Assembly (NCBI RefSeq): GCF_034355335.1
Contig: NZ_CP136422.1
Span: forward strand, 685,001-749,000
DNA from: Blautia coccoides
Lineage (GTDB): Bacteria > Bacillota > Clostridia > Lachnospirales > Lachnospiraceae
Length of the DNA stretch: 64,000 bases
Reading direction: 5' to 3'
This document shows positions 1-10,298 of the stretch, one piece after another; the stretch's first letter is position 1, and every line of letters begins with the position of its first letter. The position numbers and the translations under genes were made by a program. The notes under the pieces are model-generated. The model was not told the origin of the DNA. It was given only the letters and a program-made list of their open reading frames with translations, and did no database searches.

Positions 1-2433
<2,433 letters not shown>

Positions 2434-2524
2434 TGAGCACGAAAGTGCAAACGGCGGGTTTGAAAAGAAGGTTTTTGTGTTTTGTATATGCGGTTTTGAA
2501 GGTACGGTGTATCGTTGTATCTAT
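2434..2524 (+). other. 23S-tRNA spacer without a 5S gene
   Basis: These roughly 90 bases separate the 23S 3' end from tRNA-Asn. A 5S rRNA gene needs about 117 bases and recognisable helix I and loop motifs, and none is present. The spacer probably carries only rRNA processing sequence. Confidence 0.7.
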
Positions 2525-2597
2525 TCCTCCTTAGCTCAGTCGGTAGAGCATGCGGCTGTTAACCGCAGTGTCGTTGGTTCGAGTCCAACAGGGGGAG
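2525..2597 (+). tRNA. tRNA-Asn (GTT)
   Basis: It folds as a complete cloverleaf. The 7-bp acceptor pairs TCCTCCT with AGGGGGA, the D-loop has AGCTCAGTCGGTAGAGC, the anticodon loop is CTGTTAA and the T-arm carries GGTTCGAGTCC. It is the first tRNA of the cluster behind the rRNA. Confidence 0.96.
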
Positions 2598-2603
2598 TTT
2601 TTT

Positions 2604-2675
2604 GGCTCCATGGTCAAGCGGTTAAGACACCGCCCTTTCACGGCGGTAACAGGGGTTCAAATCCCCTTGGAGTCA
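2604..2675 (+). tRNA. tRNA-Glu (TTC)
   Basis: The acceptor GGCTCCA pairs with TGGAGTC, the anticodon stem CCGCC/GGCGG encloses TTC, and the T-arm has GGTTCAAATCC. It lies 6 bases after tRNA-Asn, so the two are likely co-transcribed with the rRNA. Confidence 0.96.
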
Positions 2676-2748
2676 CTCAAGAACATAAGTAAGGAAGCTT
2701 CAGCATATTTGGTGAAGGATAGAGTGAAACAATAGGTTAAACAGGTAC

Positions 2749-2821
2749 GCCGATGTGGCTCAATTGGCAGAGCAGCTGATTTGTAATCAGCAGGTTATCG
2801 GTTCGAGTCCGATCATCGGCT
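2749..2821 (+). tRNA. tRNA-Thr (TGT)
   Basis: The acceptor GCCGATG pairs with CATCGGC, the anticodon stem CTGAT/ATCAG encloses TGT, and the T-arm has GGTTCGAGTCC. The cloverleaf is complete. Confidence 0.96.
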
Positions 2822-2825
2822 CTTT

Positions 2826-2899
2826 GGACCTTTAGCTCAGTTGGTTAGAGCAACCGGCTCATAACCGGTCGGTCCTGGGTTCGAGTCCCCGAAGGTCCA
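2826..2899 (+). tRNA. tRNA-Met (CAT), elongator type
   Basis: The acceptor GGACCTT pairs with AAGGTCC, the anticodon stem CCGGC/ACCGG encloses CAT, and the T-arm has GGTTCGAGTCC. The first acceptor pair is G-C, so this is not an initiator tRNA. A lysidine-modified Ile tRNA cannot be fully excluded from sequence alone. Confidence 0.9.
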
Positions 2900-2934
2900 T
2901 TTATTAGTTAAAGGTTATAGTTTCATAAAGTTTT

Positions 2935-3008
2935 GGCCCAGTGGCTCAGTTGGTTAGAGCGCCGCCCTGTCACGGCGGAGGTCGAGAGTTCGAGTCTCTT
3001 CTGGGTCG
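2935..3008 (+). tRNA. tRNA-Asp (GTC)
   Basis: The acceptor GGCCCAG pairs with CTGGGTC (one G-T pair), the anticodon stem CCGCC/GGCGG encloses GTC, and the T-arm has AGTTCGAGTCT. Confidence 0.95.
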
Positions 3009-3012
3009 TTTT

Positions 3013-3080
3013 GCCGCAGTGGCGGAACTGGCAGACGCCCGGGACTTAAAATCCAGTAGGTTTTCAAGTCTCTTTCGGCA
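3013..3080 (+). pseudogene. degenerate tRNA-Leu(TAA) remnant
   Basis: The first half matches a Leu tRNA (TGGCGGAACTGGCAGACGC, then ACTTAAAATCC). The whole is only 68 bases instead of about 85, the 5' half of the T-stem is gone, the anticodon stem has a mismatch and the acceptor barely pairs. The intact Leu tRNA with the same anticodon lies 110 bases on. It could be a decayed duplicate or a scar of an earlier integration or excision in a Leu tRNA. Confidence 0.75.
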
Positions 3081-3190
3081 AAAAACCCAGTGTTTATGCG
3101 GGGTTAAAACTTAATATTTGGTAAGTGTATTTGCATCCCTTCAAAATATCCCTTGAGTTTTGGGAACATAAAAATGATGGATGTACATTT

Positions 3191-3274
3191 GCCGGTGTGG
3201 CGGAATAGGCAGACGCAAGGGACTTAAAATCCCTCGGGAGCAATCCCGTACCGGTTCAAGTCCGGTCACCGGCA
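3191..3274 (+). tRNA. tRNA-Leu (TAA)
   Basis: This is a complete class II tRNA. The acceptor GCCGGTG pairs with CACCGGC, the anticodon stem AGGGA/TCCCT encloses TAA, the long variable arm is CGGGAGCAATCCCG, and the T-arm has GGTTCAAGTCC. The integrase gene begins its 3' end 39 bases downstream, which makes the tRNA 3' half the likely integration target. Confidence 0.96.
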
Positions 3275-3275
3275 T
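3230..3275 (+). other. probable attachment site (att) in the tRNA-Leu 3' half
   Basis: The tRNA 3' end directly abuts an integrase and excisionase pair, a classic arrangement in which the element restores the tRNA 3' end. The exact core cannot be set because no second copy of this stretch was noticed within the 64 kb, so the far boundary is probably outside the window. This is inference from gene order. Confidence 0.45.
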
Positions 3276-3282
3276 TTTTTAG

Positions 3283-3314
3283 AAGACTTAAACATTATGT
3301 TTGAGTCTTTTTTT
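3283..3314. terminator. intrinsic terminator shared by tRNA-Leu and the integrase
   Basis: An 11-bp stem (AAGACTTAAAC pairing with GTTTGAGTCTT, one G-T) with a 5-base loop is followed by a run of T. On the minus strand an A/T-rich flank also follows the hairpin, so it may end both the tRNA transcript and the convergent integrase transcript. Confidence 0.8.
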
Positions 3315-4812
3315 AATAATATGCATTTGCCGATACCAATGGGTAATTTCCCAGGATTGCGTTAGCAGTGTCTATCTTTTTTGTATAATCAAAATGTGTA
3401 TAGATATTTGCTGTAGTTCCAATCGTACTATGCCCTAACCATTCTTGGATTGACTTTAAGTCTACCCCGTTCTCGTACAATAGGGTAGCGCAGCTGTGGC
3501 GAAGGTCATGGAAACGTATTTTACGCAGTCCATTTTTCTTTAGGATTAATGAGAAATGGTCCGATATATATCCTGGCTTCAATCTCTCACCCATATCGTT
3601 TTTGTTGATATAATCAAGGTATTCCAGGCTGTAGTCCTCGCCACATAGTTCTCGTTGGATCTGCTGCTTTTTATAAAGCTCCACCAGAGCAGTCTCAAAT
3701 TGCGGGACAAGCGGAAGTTTACGGGTACTGGATTTTGATTTTGTTTTATCTTTGGAAATGTGCTGGCATTTTCCGTCTAAATAAATATCTGTAACTACAT
3801 GTCTCACAGATATAGTTTTATTCACAAAATCTATACTGGACCATTTTACACCCAAGGCTTCGCTTCGCCTCATACCATAGAAGGAAGCCAGTATTACGCA
3901 TATTTCTATAGGATCTCCACGAAAGACTTTAAACATTTCTGCTAACTCAATAGAATTGTAGTATTGAGCAGAAAAATCATTCTCTTCAGGTCGCTCTACA
4001 CGGTCAGCTGGATTACCTTTCAGCAGATTTATATGGACAGCATATTCCAGGCATTTATGGATATTCGCATGCCGCCGTATAACTGTGTTGGGTTTAACCT
4101 TGTTTTTCTCAAGCTCATATGTGTAATAGTCTTGTATATACTTAGGATTTTCATACAGATCATTTAGTGTGTAACCCTTTTCGCGGAAATAAGGCTCAAT
4201 ACGTTTTTTTACATTGGACTCATATCCGGCATAAGTTGTAATCTGTACTTTGTACTTTATTATGGCCAACCATTCTAAAATGAAATCGGCAAAAAGAATC
4301 TCTGCCTGACCCGTGTTAGGGTCAATATCATCCGCCACATTATGTGCAATCCATTTTGACTGAACTGCATAATCCAATGCACTTAATATAATGCGATGGG
4401 TGGTTTTCAGCAGGTACTTCATACTTCCTGCCTTTTTACGCCTTTTTATGAGTTCATTAAAAAACGCTTCTAAATCTTTTGCAGATAAGCCACCAATAGA
4501 AATAGTGTGATTCGTAAAATACGGTGTAATATAGTTTTCAATGTACTCTTTATACTCTGCATACACTTCAGTCTCAAGAGAGGCATATTTTACCCAATGT
4601 TTGATTAAATCAATTAAAAGTGCATGTTTGTCCCAAATGGGTGGTATAAATTCTTTCTTGGCTTTTGCCAGCAGCATCTCAGCTTTCTTTTTATTTCCCT
4701 TTACCGGTAACTCCGTGCTGATTGATTTGGTGCGCCATTTATTTGAACTATCTTTATAGCTTAGCACCATTTGGTATATTCCATTTTTTTCTCGTAGATG
4801 TCCTGCTACCAT
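3313..4812 (-). CDS. tyrosine site-specific integrase with a doubled core-binding region
   Basis: The 499-residue protein is a phage-type integrase that should insert and excise the element at tRNA-Leu. The N-terminus resembles an AP2-like arm-binding domain (residues about 1-55). Two SAM-like core-binding segments follow (about 65-150 and 175-260). The catalytic domain carries Arg in GMRRSEAL, His-x-x-Arg in HDLRHS, His in LGHS and the nucleophile Tyr in ANIYTHF. An AGGAGGTAAA ribosome site precedes the ATG. The family usually has about 380-400 residues, so the extra core-binding unit makes this one long. It points toward the tRNA and lies next to the excisionase. Confidence 0.93.
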   Translation of the reverse strand: MVAGHLREKNGIYQMVLSYKDSSNKWRTKSISTELPVKGNKKKAEMLLAKAKKEFIPPIWDKHALLIDLIKHWVKYASLETEVYAEYKEYIENYITPYFTNHTISIGGLSAKDLEAFFNELIKRRKKAGSMKYLLKTTHRIILSALDYAVQSKWIAHNVADDIDPNTGQAEILFADFILEWLAIIKYKVQITTYAGYESNVKKRIEPYFREKGYTLNDLYENPKYIQDYYTYELEKNKVKPNTVIRRHANIHKCLEYAVHINLLKGNPADRVERPEENDFSAQYYNSIELAEMFKVFRGDPIEICVILASFYGMRRSEALGVKWSSIDFVNKTISVRHVVTDIYLDGKCQHISKDKTKSKSSTRKLPLVPQFETALVELYKKQQIQRELCGEDYSLEYLDYINKNDMGERLKPGYISDHFSLILKKNGLRKIRFHDLRHSCATLLYENGVDLKSIQEWLGHSTIGTTANIYTHFDYTKKIDTANAILGNYPLVSANAYY

Positions 4813-4860
4813 GACATTTTACCTCCTTTTTTGAGGTAACAGTTATTTTACACCCACTAC

Positions 4861-4879
4861 TGATATAATTATTATATCA
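4861..4879. promoter_or_regulatory. palindrome between integrase and excisionase genes
   Basis: TGATATAAT, one base, then ATTATATCA form a perfect palindrome. CTAC and GTAG flank it and nearly extend the symmetry. It contains a TATAAT that could be the minus-strand -10 box of the integrase. It may be an operator or part of the attachment-site complex; which one is not decidable here. Confidence 0.5.
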
Positions 4880-4913
4880 TGTAGGCATAAATTTGGCACT
4901 GTCTTGTCAAATT

Positions 4914-5129
4914 TTATTTTGGAGGTTCAAGAAGGTTTAAATAGGTAAGTATATGATACTTAGGTACTTTATAAATCCGCCCGATCATAAAATGTTGAAT
5001 GACATTGTTTTTTAGCAATCGATATGCTGTTTTTGTACTAATACCCAACATTTCAGCCATTTGCTCTACGGTTACTACATCCGGATAGTCTTTGAATACG
5101 GATGCATATGTTTCAGATTTTTTTATCAA
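4914..5129 (-). CDS. excisionase / small helix-turn-helix protein
   Basis: About 71 residues. The segment VTVEQMAEMLGISTKTAYRL is the helix-turn-helix of the excisionase (MerR-like) family, followed by a basic wing. I chose the TTG start at 5129 because AGAGGTG lies 6 bases upstream of it; an in-frame ATG at 5165 has no good ribosome site. Excisionases bend DNA and steer the integrase toward excision. It is transcribed ahead of the integrase, about 100 bases away. Confidence 0.82.
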   Translation of the reverse strand: MIKKSETYASVFKDYPDVVTVEQMAEMLGISTKTAYRLLKNNVIQHFMIGRIYKVPKYHILTYLNLLEPPK

Positions 5130-5219
5130 ATGTATCACCTCTATATATTTTTTCACCCGCCACAACCAGTTCCTGTGCCCTTTGAGACCACGTAGAAGGT
5201 GTTACTATGTAGACATCAA

Positions 5220-5254
5220 GCTGCAGGCGTGCAAGGATGCACACTATCTGCAGC
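5220..5254. repeat. nested inverted repeats upstream of the excisionase
   Basis: An outer pair (GCTGCAG / CTGCAGC) encloses an inner pair (GTGCA, 4-base gap, TGCAC). The sequence sits in the non-coding divide between the leftward int/xis genes and the rightward element genes. Such sites often bind recombination accessory proteins or a repressor; the role here is unknown. Confidence 0.45.
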
Positions 5255-5418
5255 GCCTATATCCATTGCAGGGATGTGTATGGAGTTTTCAAGGTGCTTT
5301 TAAGGGATAATAACGAAAAGAAATAAAAAATTTGGAAAAATTATCAAAAATTTATGAATTTTGTAATGCAAAATAGTCAATAGAAACGATAATTATACCA
5401 GATATGCCATTGAATTGA

Positions 5419-5447
5419 TTGACAACAACAATATATTGTGCTACTAT
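5419..5447 (+). promoter_or_regulatory. strong promoter for the rightward element genes
   Basis: TTGACA, an exact 17-base spacer, then TACTAT give a near-consensus sigma-A promoter. Transcription would start near 5454, leaving a leader of about 315 bases before the first gene at 5770. Confidence 0.8.
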
Positions 5448-5453
5448 ACGCCT

Positions 5454-5663
5454 ATAGTTAATTTTATGCACACCCTTTGAGGTGAAATTCGGGATATGAT
5501 GAATCCTGAATCATGAGAGCAGAGCAAAGAGCATCTGCTTGGCATAAGTTGTTTAGGTTTGTATTAAGTGTCATTTTGCGCAGTAAATGGGCAGATGGCG
5601 CTTTTTTTATGTGTTCTTGGATGATTTAGGAAATGTAAGTGTTTCTTAAATCATCCATTTTTT
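5454..5663 (+). ncRNA. candidate leader RNA ending in a terminator
   Basis: The roughly 210 bases between the promoter and the terminator hairpin contain no substantial open frame. CATCTGC (near 5531) can pair with GCAGATG (near 5592), and a second long hairpin follows. It may be a small RNA or an attenuator leader that limits transcription of the recombination operon. Confidence 0.45.
5619..5663 (+). terminator. intrinsic terminator inside the leader
   Basis: A 15-bp stem (GGATGATTTAGGAAA against TTTCTTAAATCATCC, one G-T pair) with an 8-base loop is followed by ATTTTTTAT. It stands between the promoter at 5419 and the gene at 5770, so the genes need read-through, antitermination or another promoter. 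Confidence 0.8.
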
Positions 5664-5769
5664 ATATACGGGAATAAAAAGATATTATCTGTACTTTTGG
5701 GAAATTAGTCTGCCAGATACAGCTTCAGCTGTTTATGGATATAAAAAATTTAAGAAAGGTGGAAAACAA

Positions 5770-6900
5770 ATGAAAGAAGCAAGAGTGTATGCAGATGGGT
5801 TTCAGACCACATTTGCCAACGTGGAGGAGCTGATGCATTTTCTAAAGGAGCGTGCCGGGAGTGCATCCTGGATACGGAAACCAACAAAGGATCTGCGATT
5901 AGTTCCCTTGAAAAAAATGGACATGGAAGAGGAAATTGAAGAAAGAGAGCAGGAGATTCTGAATGATACTAAAAATCATACGAAATTGATGTTGAAAATG
6001 CGCGGACAGACCTATCCGGTACGTGACTGTGCAATTCAAACTATACTGAAACGGGCTGGCATATCCGGCCCAGGTCTTCGGAAGCTGGATAAGGCATATT
6101 ATTCCAAGGTGGTCAATTACTGTCTACAGGTGGCAAAGGGAGAGGCTTTGATAAAGATTGCGGATGGAAAAGTGTCGGCGGTCCATGGTGGTGATTATTG
6201 TGATTACAGCATCCTGGAAATGCAGGATGTATTTGAGACAGTAGTAGAGTATTTGAATAAAAAATATCCAGGCAGCACTTATGTGGAAGGTTCAGGCAGT
6301 TATGACCATTCCGTTGTTACTGCTATGTGGGAACTGGAAGATGAGGAAGTGTTGGAAGTTTATAAAAAGGCGCTTGATGCGCATGGTATTTCCATGAAAG
6401 TTATCAAGCTGGCACTGCGTCTGACGACTTCTGATGTGGCTGCAAGCGGTGCTAATCTTTATCCCATGCTTTTATGTGGGAGTGGAAACCAGACAATCAG
6501 TTTAGGAAATCCCATCCGGTTGACACATAAAGGAGCGAGTATTAAAAAGTTTGAGGAAAACCTGGAACTTCTTTTTTCCAGATATAAAGAAACCTTGATG
6601 GATTTTGCAAAGCTTATGGATATTGAAATTCACCATCCAGCGAATTGCCTTATGGGAATCTTGAACAAACTGGATATGAAAAAGAAAATTAAAAATGAAG
6701 TAGTAGAGCTTTTTAAAGCCCAAAACGGAGATGTACCCTGCAGTGCACATGACCTTTACTATGCGCTCAATGAAGCTGTTTTTTTCGCAGCCTGTGAGGG
6801 TATGAAAAGCCAGGAGATTATCCGGCTGGAGGAAGATATCGCTAAAGTCCTTTCGTATGACTGGGCGGAGTATGATCTTTGCATACCTGTTAAGTGGTAA
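5770..6900 (+). CDS. DUF932-like phage/plasmid protein
   Basis: The 376-residue protein opens the recombination and replication operon, after AAGAAAGGTGG. The middle and end (LRLTTSDVAASGANLYP, followed by a conserved-looking HKGAS segment) resemble DUF932 proteins of phages, plasmids and integrative elements, whose biochemical role is not established. An N-terminal acidic, helical stretch lies at about residues 50-75. There is no signal peptide or membrane segment. The next gene starts 9 bases later, suggesting translational coupling and a shared job in DNA metabolism. The family assignment is by overall resemblance only. Confidence 0.5.
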   Translation: MKEARVYADGFQTTFANVEELMHFLKERAGSASWIRKPTKDLRLVPLKKMDMEEEIEEREQEILNDTKNHTKLMLKMRGQTYPVRDCAIQTILKRAGISGPGLRKLDKAYYSKVVNYCLQVAKGEALIKIADGKVSAVHGGDYCDYSILEMQDVFETVVEYLNKKYPGSTYVEGSGSYDHSVVTAMWELEDEEVLEVYKKALDAHGISMKVIKLALRLTTSDVAASGANLYPMLLCGSGNQTISLGNPIRLTHKGASIKKFEENLELLFSRYKETLMDFAKLMDIEIHHPANCLMGILNKLDMKKKIKNEVVELFKAQNGDVPCSAHDLYYALNEAVFFAACEGMKSQEIIRLEEDIAKVLSYDWAEYDLCIPVKW

Positions 6901-6909
6901 GAATGGGGG

Positions 6910-7962
6910 GTGGACAGTTTGGAAAAGAATAGTGTAATACAATATGAGGCACAAGTGGTTGTGGATATAGATAAGCTTACGAGGGAAGAGTGGCTGAAAT
7001 ACCGAAGAAAAGGAATAGGAGGCAGTGATGTGGCGGCTATTATGGGAATCTCCCCGTTTGCCACTGCATTTGACTTATACAATGACAAAATCGGTGTAAA
7101 GCCAGTAATCGAAGAAGGAAGCAATAACTGGGTTGCATTGGAAGTAGGGCACCGGCTGGAGGATTTAGTTGCAAAGATTTTTTCAGCAAAAACAGGACTG
7201 GAAGTATTTCCAGTCCATAAGATGTTTCGACATCCAAAATATCCTTTTATGCTTGCCGACGTGGATTATTTCATTCGCTTTCCGGATGGCACATTTGGTA
7301 TCTTAGAGTGTAAGACCTGTAACTATAACAGCCAGGATAAGTGGGCAGATGGTCGGATACCAGCTCACTATGTTTATCAGGTACGCCATTACCTCGCTGT
7401 CATGAATCTTAACCAGGCTTATATTGCGTGTCTATATGGTAATAATGCAAATGAATTTTTTATCCGAAAAATTGACCGGGACATGGAGGAAGAGCAGGAG
7501 ATCATTGAGCAGGAAGAGTTCTTCTGGAACGAGTATGTAGAGAAAAGGGTAGAGCCGCAGCTATATGGAAAGCCGGATTTGATTTTAAACAGCATCCGAA
7601 GGTTTGTGGGATATGGAGATAAGTCGCTTCCTGAGCAAAAACTGACGATTGGAAGTGCTAAAAAGCTGGAGCGATATCTGGAACTATCTGAAGAGAAGTC
7701 AATACTTGAAAAAAGAAAACGTGAAATCGAGTCTGAACAGCGGCAGCTTTCTATCCCATTTGTGGAGGAGCTGGGACAAGGCTGCAAAGCTATAGTAGAG
7801 GGAACAGATTGCCGTTACCGGATTACTTATAATCCGATGCTCCGGACACAGATTGCAAAGGATGACATGGAAAAACTGAAAATTCAGCATCCCGATATCT
7901 TTGAGGAATATGCAAAGACAAGTGAAAGCCGGATTTTTCGGGTAAAGAAGGAGGCGGCGTAA
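6910..7962 (+). CDS. YqaJ/lambda-type exonuclease
   Basis: The protein has about 350 residues and starts at GTG (a TTG at 6919 is possible). It contains the YqaJ viral-recombinase core: RKGIGGSDVAAIMG near the N-terminus, then ADVDYF and ILECKT, which supply the Asp and Glu-x-Lys metal-binding residues of the PD-(D/E)xK nuclease fold, and a conserved QVRHYLAV helix. Such enzymes chew one strand of double-stranded DNA so that an annealing protein can pair the other. The annealing-type protein two genes downstream fits that partnership. The C-terminal 100 residues are coiled-coil-like. Confidence 0.88.
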   Translation: MDSLEKNSVIQYEAQVVVDIDKLTREEWLKYRRKGIGGSDVAAIMGISPFATAFDLYNDKIGVKPVIEEGSNNWVALEVGHRLEDLVAKIFSAKTGLEVFPVHKMFRHPKYPFMLADVDYFIRFPDGTFGILECKTCNYNSQDKWADGRIPAHYVYQVRHYLAVMNLNQAYIACLYGNNANEFFIRKIDRDMEEEQEIIEQEEFFWNEYVEKRVEPQLYGKPDLILNSIRRFVGYGDKSLPEQKLTIGSAKKLERYLELSEEKSILEKRKREIESEQRQLSIPFVEELGQGCKAIVEGTDCRYRITYNPMLRTQIAKDDMEKLKIQHPDIFEEYAKTSESRIFRVKKEAA

Positions 7963-7984
7963 CAAGAAGCGGAGGACATAAATA

Positions 7985-10216
7985 ATGAGATGTCGGTTTA
8001 AGCATAAAATTTATCAAAATGAAGAGAACGGATATACAGTGGCGGTATTTATGACTACTGATACGTCTGTTCCGATGTCTGCCAGGGACAGCTACCACAC
8101 AAAGGGAGCGAACATTGGCTTTAGCGCCGTAGGTTATTCACTTCCGTTATCCGATAAAATCGAGGTGGAGATGATTGGCACATGGGAGAATAAAAACCAT
8201 GGGATGCAGTTCCAAGTGGAAAGCTTTTTGGAAGTGGTCCCCCGTACCAGGGAGGGTATCATCGGGTACCTTGCATCTGGCGCTTTGAAGGGAATCCGCC
8301 AAAAGACGGCTGAAATGATATATGACTCCTTTGGGCTGGATACCCTGGAGATCATGGAGCATGATCCGGATCAGCTGCTTAAAATCAAAGGAATCAGTGA
8401 ACGCAAATTAGAGGAGATCAAAGTTGGTTTTGGGAAAAACAAACTGTTTCGTGAGCTGATGACGGCATTGGCACCGTTTAAAATCACGCCGAAGAAAGTA
8501 CAGCGGATTTTGCAGCACTATCATGAACAGTCCCTGGATATTGTCCGTCATAGACCTTATATGCTGGTTGCAGTTGAGGGATTTGGTTTCCTGACTGTAG
8601 ATGAGATTGCAAAGAAATGTGGATGCACCATGAATGACCCTATGCGGATTTCCGGGTGTATCAGCTACATTCTCCATGAGGTGATCACAGATGGACATTT
8701 GTTTCAGGTACGCGAGAAGTTAGTGGCAGACTGTATAGAAGCACTAAACTACGGTTTTGATTATCCGGTTGTCACAAAACGGGAGATAGAGACCGTGCTT
8801 TACCGCCTGGTTATGCAAAAAGATATTGTAGTGGATGAAGAACGGGTATATATTACCCGGCAATTTGATACGGAGAACCTGACTGCATCTATGATAGCCA
8901 AAATGCTTCTGGAAAAAAATATGCCGGTTGATATTGGACCGCTTCTTAACAAGGCACAAAAGGAGCTGGGGATAGAGTTATCCGAACAACAAAAAGCAGC
9001 CGTACAGATGGTGTTTTCCAACCGCTTATCCATTATCACAGGAGGACCGGGAACAGGGAAAACTACCGTGCTTCAGGTCATCCTGTTTATCTATAAGGAA
9101 TTATCACAAGAGGATATCCAGCTAATGGCTCCCACAGGAAGGGCTGCCAGACGTATGTCGGAGGCAACGGGAAATCAAGATGCCACGACCATGCATATGG
9201 CAATGGGTCTTCTGGGAGATATGGGAAATTGTGACTTTGAGTATTTCCAGGCAGGATTTATCAGCATAGACGAAACGTCTATGGTAGATATGCAACTGGC
9301 TTTTGACTTCTTTTTGCGCTTGAAGCCGGGGACAAGGGTTTTGTTTATTGGGGATGTCAATCAGCTGCCTTCAGTTGGTGCTGGTGATGTGTTCCGACAG
9401 CTAATAGGCTGCGGTCTGATTGCAGTTACGGTATTGGATTTAGTATACCGGCAGGGAGCTGAAAGCACTATCCCTGTCAATGCTGAACTTATGCAGGAGA
9501 ATAAGACGCAGCTTTACTTAAACGATGATTTTCAATTTATTGCATGTAAGGGTGCAGAAGCTGCAGCGGAAAAGGTTACAGAAATTTTTGCGAAAGAAGT
9601 GGCAGAACATGGGCTGGATCAGGTACAGATATTGACACCTTACCGACGACGGAGCATGGCAGGCGTCAATCAGCTCAATAAGGTACTGCAGGAAATGGTG
9701 AACCCTGGAGTCAGCGGTAAAAAGGAATTGGCTGTCGGGGAGCATGTGTTCCGTCCGGATGACAAGATACTGCAAAATAAAAATACTGCGGATGCCAGTA
9801 ATGGGGACATGGGCATGCTCATGGATTGTTTTGTGGATTCCGATGGAGAAAGCAAAGCTGTGATACAGTTTTCTGACAGCCGAACAGTGGAATATGATGT
9901 AGAGCAGATAGAGATGATTGAATTGGCCTATGCAACTACAGTGCATAAGGCGCAAGGCTCTGAATATCCGATTGTCATTCTGCCATGGGTAAAGGGATTC
10001 TATCGGATGTTAAAGCGAAATATTCTTTATACAGCGGTCACCAGGGCAAAATCTAAAGTATACATTGTTGGCGAGTGGAGTGCAGTGTGTCAAGCCATTC
10101 ACACAAATGACAGTGGTTCGAGAAACACGGTACTTGGGGAACGCATTGTAGGATATTATCACCAATACCAGAAGCTACCAGAAAAAGAAATGGAACAATT
10201 AAGATTAGCAGTATAA
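7985..10216 (+). CDS. RecD2-type ATP-dependent DNA helicase
   Basis: At 743 residues this matches the RecD2/TraA-like helicases of superfamily 1B. The N-terminal half holds the helix-hairpin-helix region (IKGISERKLEEIK). The motor has Walker A GGPGTGKTT, motif II DETSMVD, motif III GDVNQLPSVGAGD, and motifs V-VI TTVHKAQGSEYP and YTAVTRAK. It should unwind 5'-overhang DNA in recombination or repair with the upstream exonuclease. The ATG follows GGAGG. A plausible weak terminator (AAAAGGCAG with CTGCTTTTT) lies after the stop near 10234-10270. Confidence 0.9.
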   Translation: MRCRFKHKIYQNEENGYTVAVFMTTDTSVPMSARDSYHTKGANIGFSAVGYSLPLSDKIEVEMIGTWENKNHGMQFQVESFLEVVPRTREGIIGYLASGALKGIRQKTAEMIYDSFGLDTLEIMEHDPDQLLKIKGISERKLEEIKVGFGKNKLFRELMTALAPFKITPKKVQRILQHYHEQSLDIVRHRPYMLVAVEGFGFLTVDEIAKKCGCTMNDPMRISGCISYILHEVITDGHLFQVREKLVADCIEALNYGFDYPVVTKREIETVLYRLVMQKDIVVDEERVYITRQFDTENLTASMIAKMLLEKNMPVDIGPLLNKAQKELGIELSEQQKAAVQMVFSNRLSIITGGPGTGKTTVLQVILFIYKELSQEDIQLMAPTGRAARRMSEATGNQDATTMHMAMGLLGDMGNCDFEYFQAGFISIDETSMVDMQLAFDFFLRLKPGTRVLFIGDVNQLPSVGAGDVFRQLIGCGLIAVTVLDLVYRQGAESTIPVNAELMQENKTQLYLNDDFQFIACKGAEAAAEKVTEIFAKEVAEHGLDQVQILTPYRRRSMAGVNQLNKVLQEMVNPGVSGKKELAVGEHVFRPDDKILQNKNTADASNGDMGMLMDCFVDSDGESKAVIQFSDSRTVEYDVEQIEMIELAYATTVHKAQGSEYPIVILPWVKGFYRMLKRNILYTAVTRAKSKVYIVGEWSAVCQAIHTNDSGSRNTVLGERIVGYYHQYQKLPEKEMEQLRLAV

Positions 10217-10298
10217 AAAATTACAGATTAATGGAAAAGGCAGGTTATTACTATGTATATGGTAAAGGCTGCTTTTTATATTGGAAAGGAGCAACAGC

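Noticed and set aside
2477..2735. Open frames spanning the tRNA cluster
   Set aside because: They translate tRNA-Asn and tRNA-Glu sequence and are not genes.
5092..5310. 72-residue plus-strand frame over the excisionase start
   Set aside because: Overlaps the opposite-strand excisionase and the inverted repeats, with no ribosome site; the excisionase reading is far better supported.
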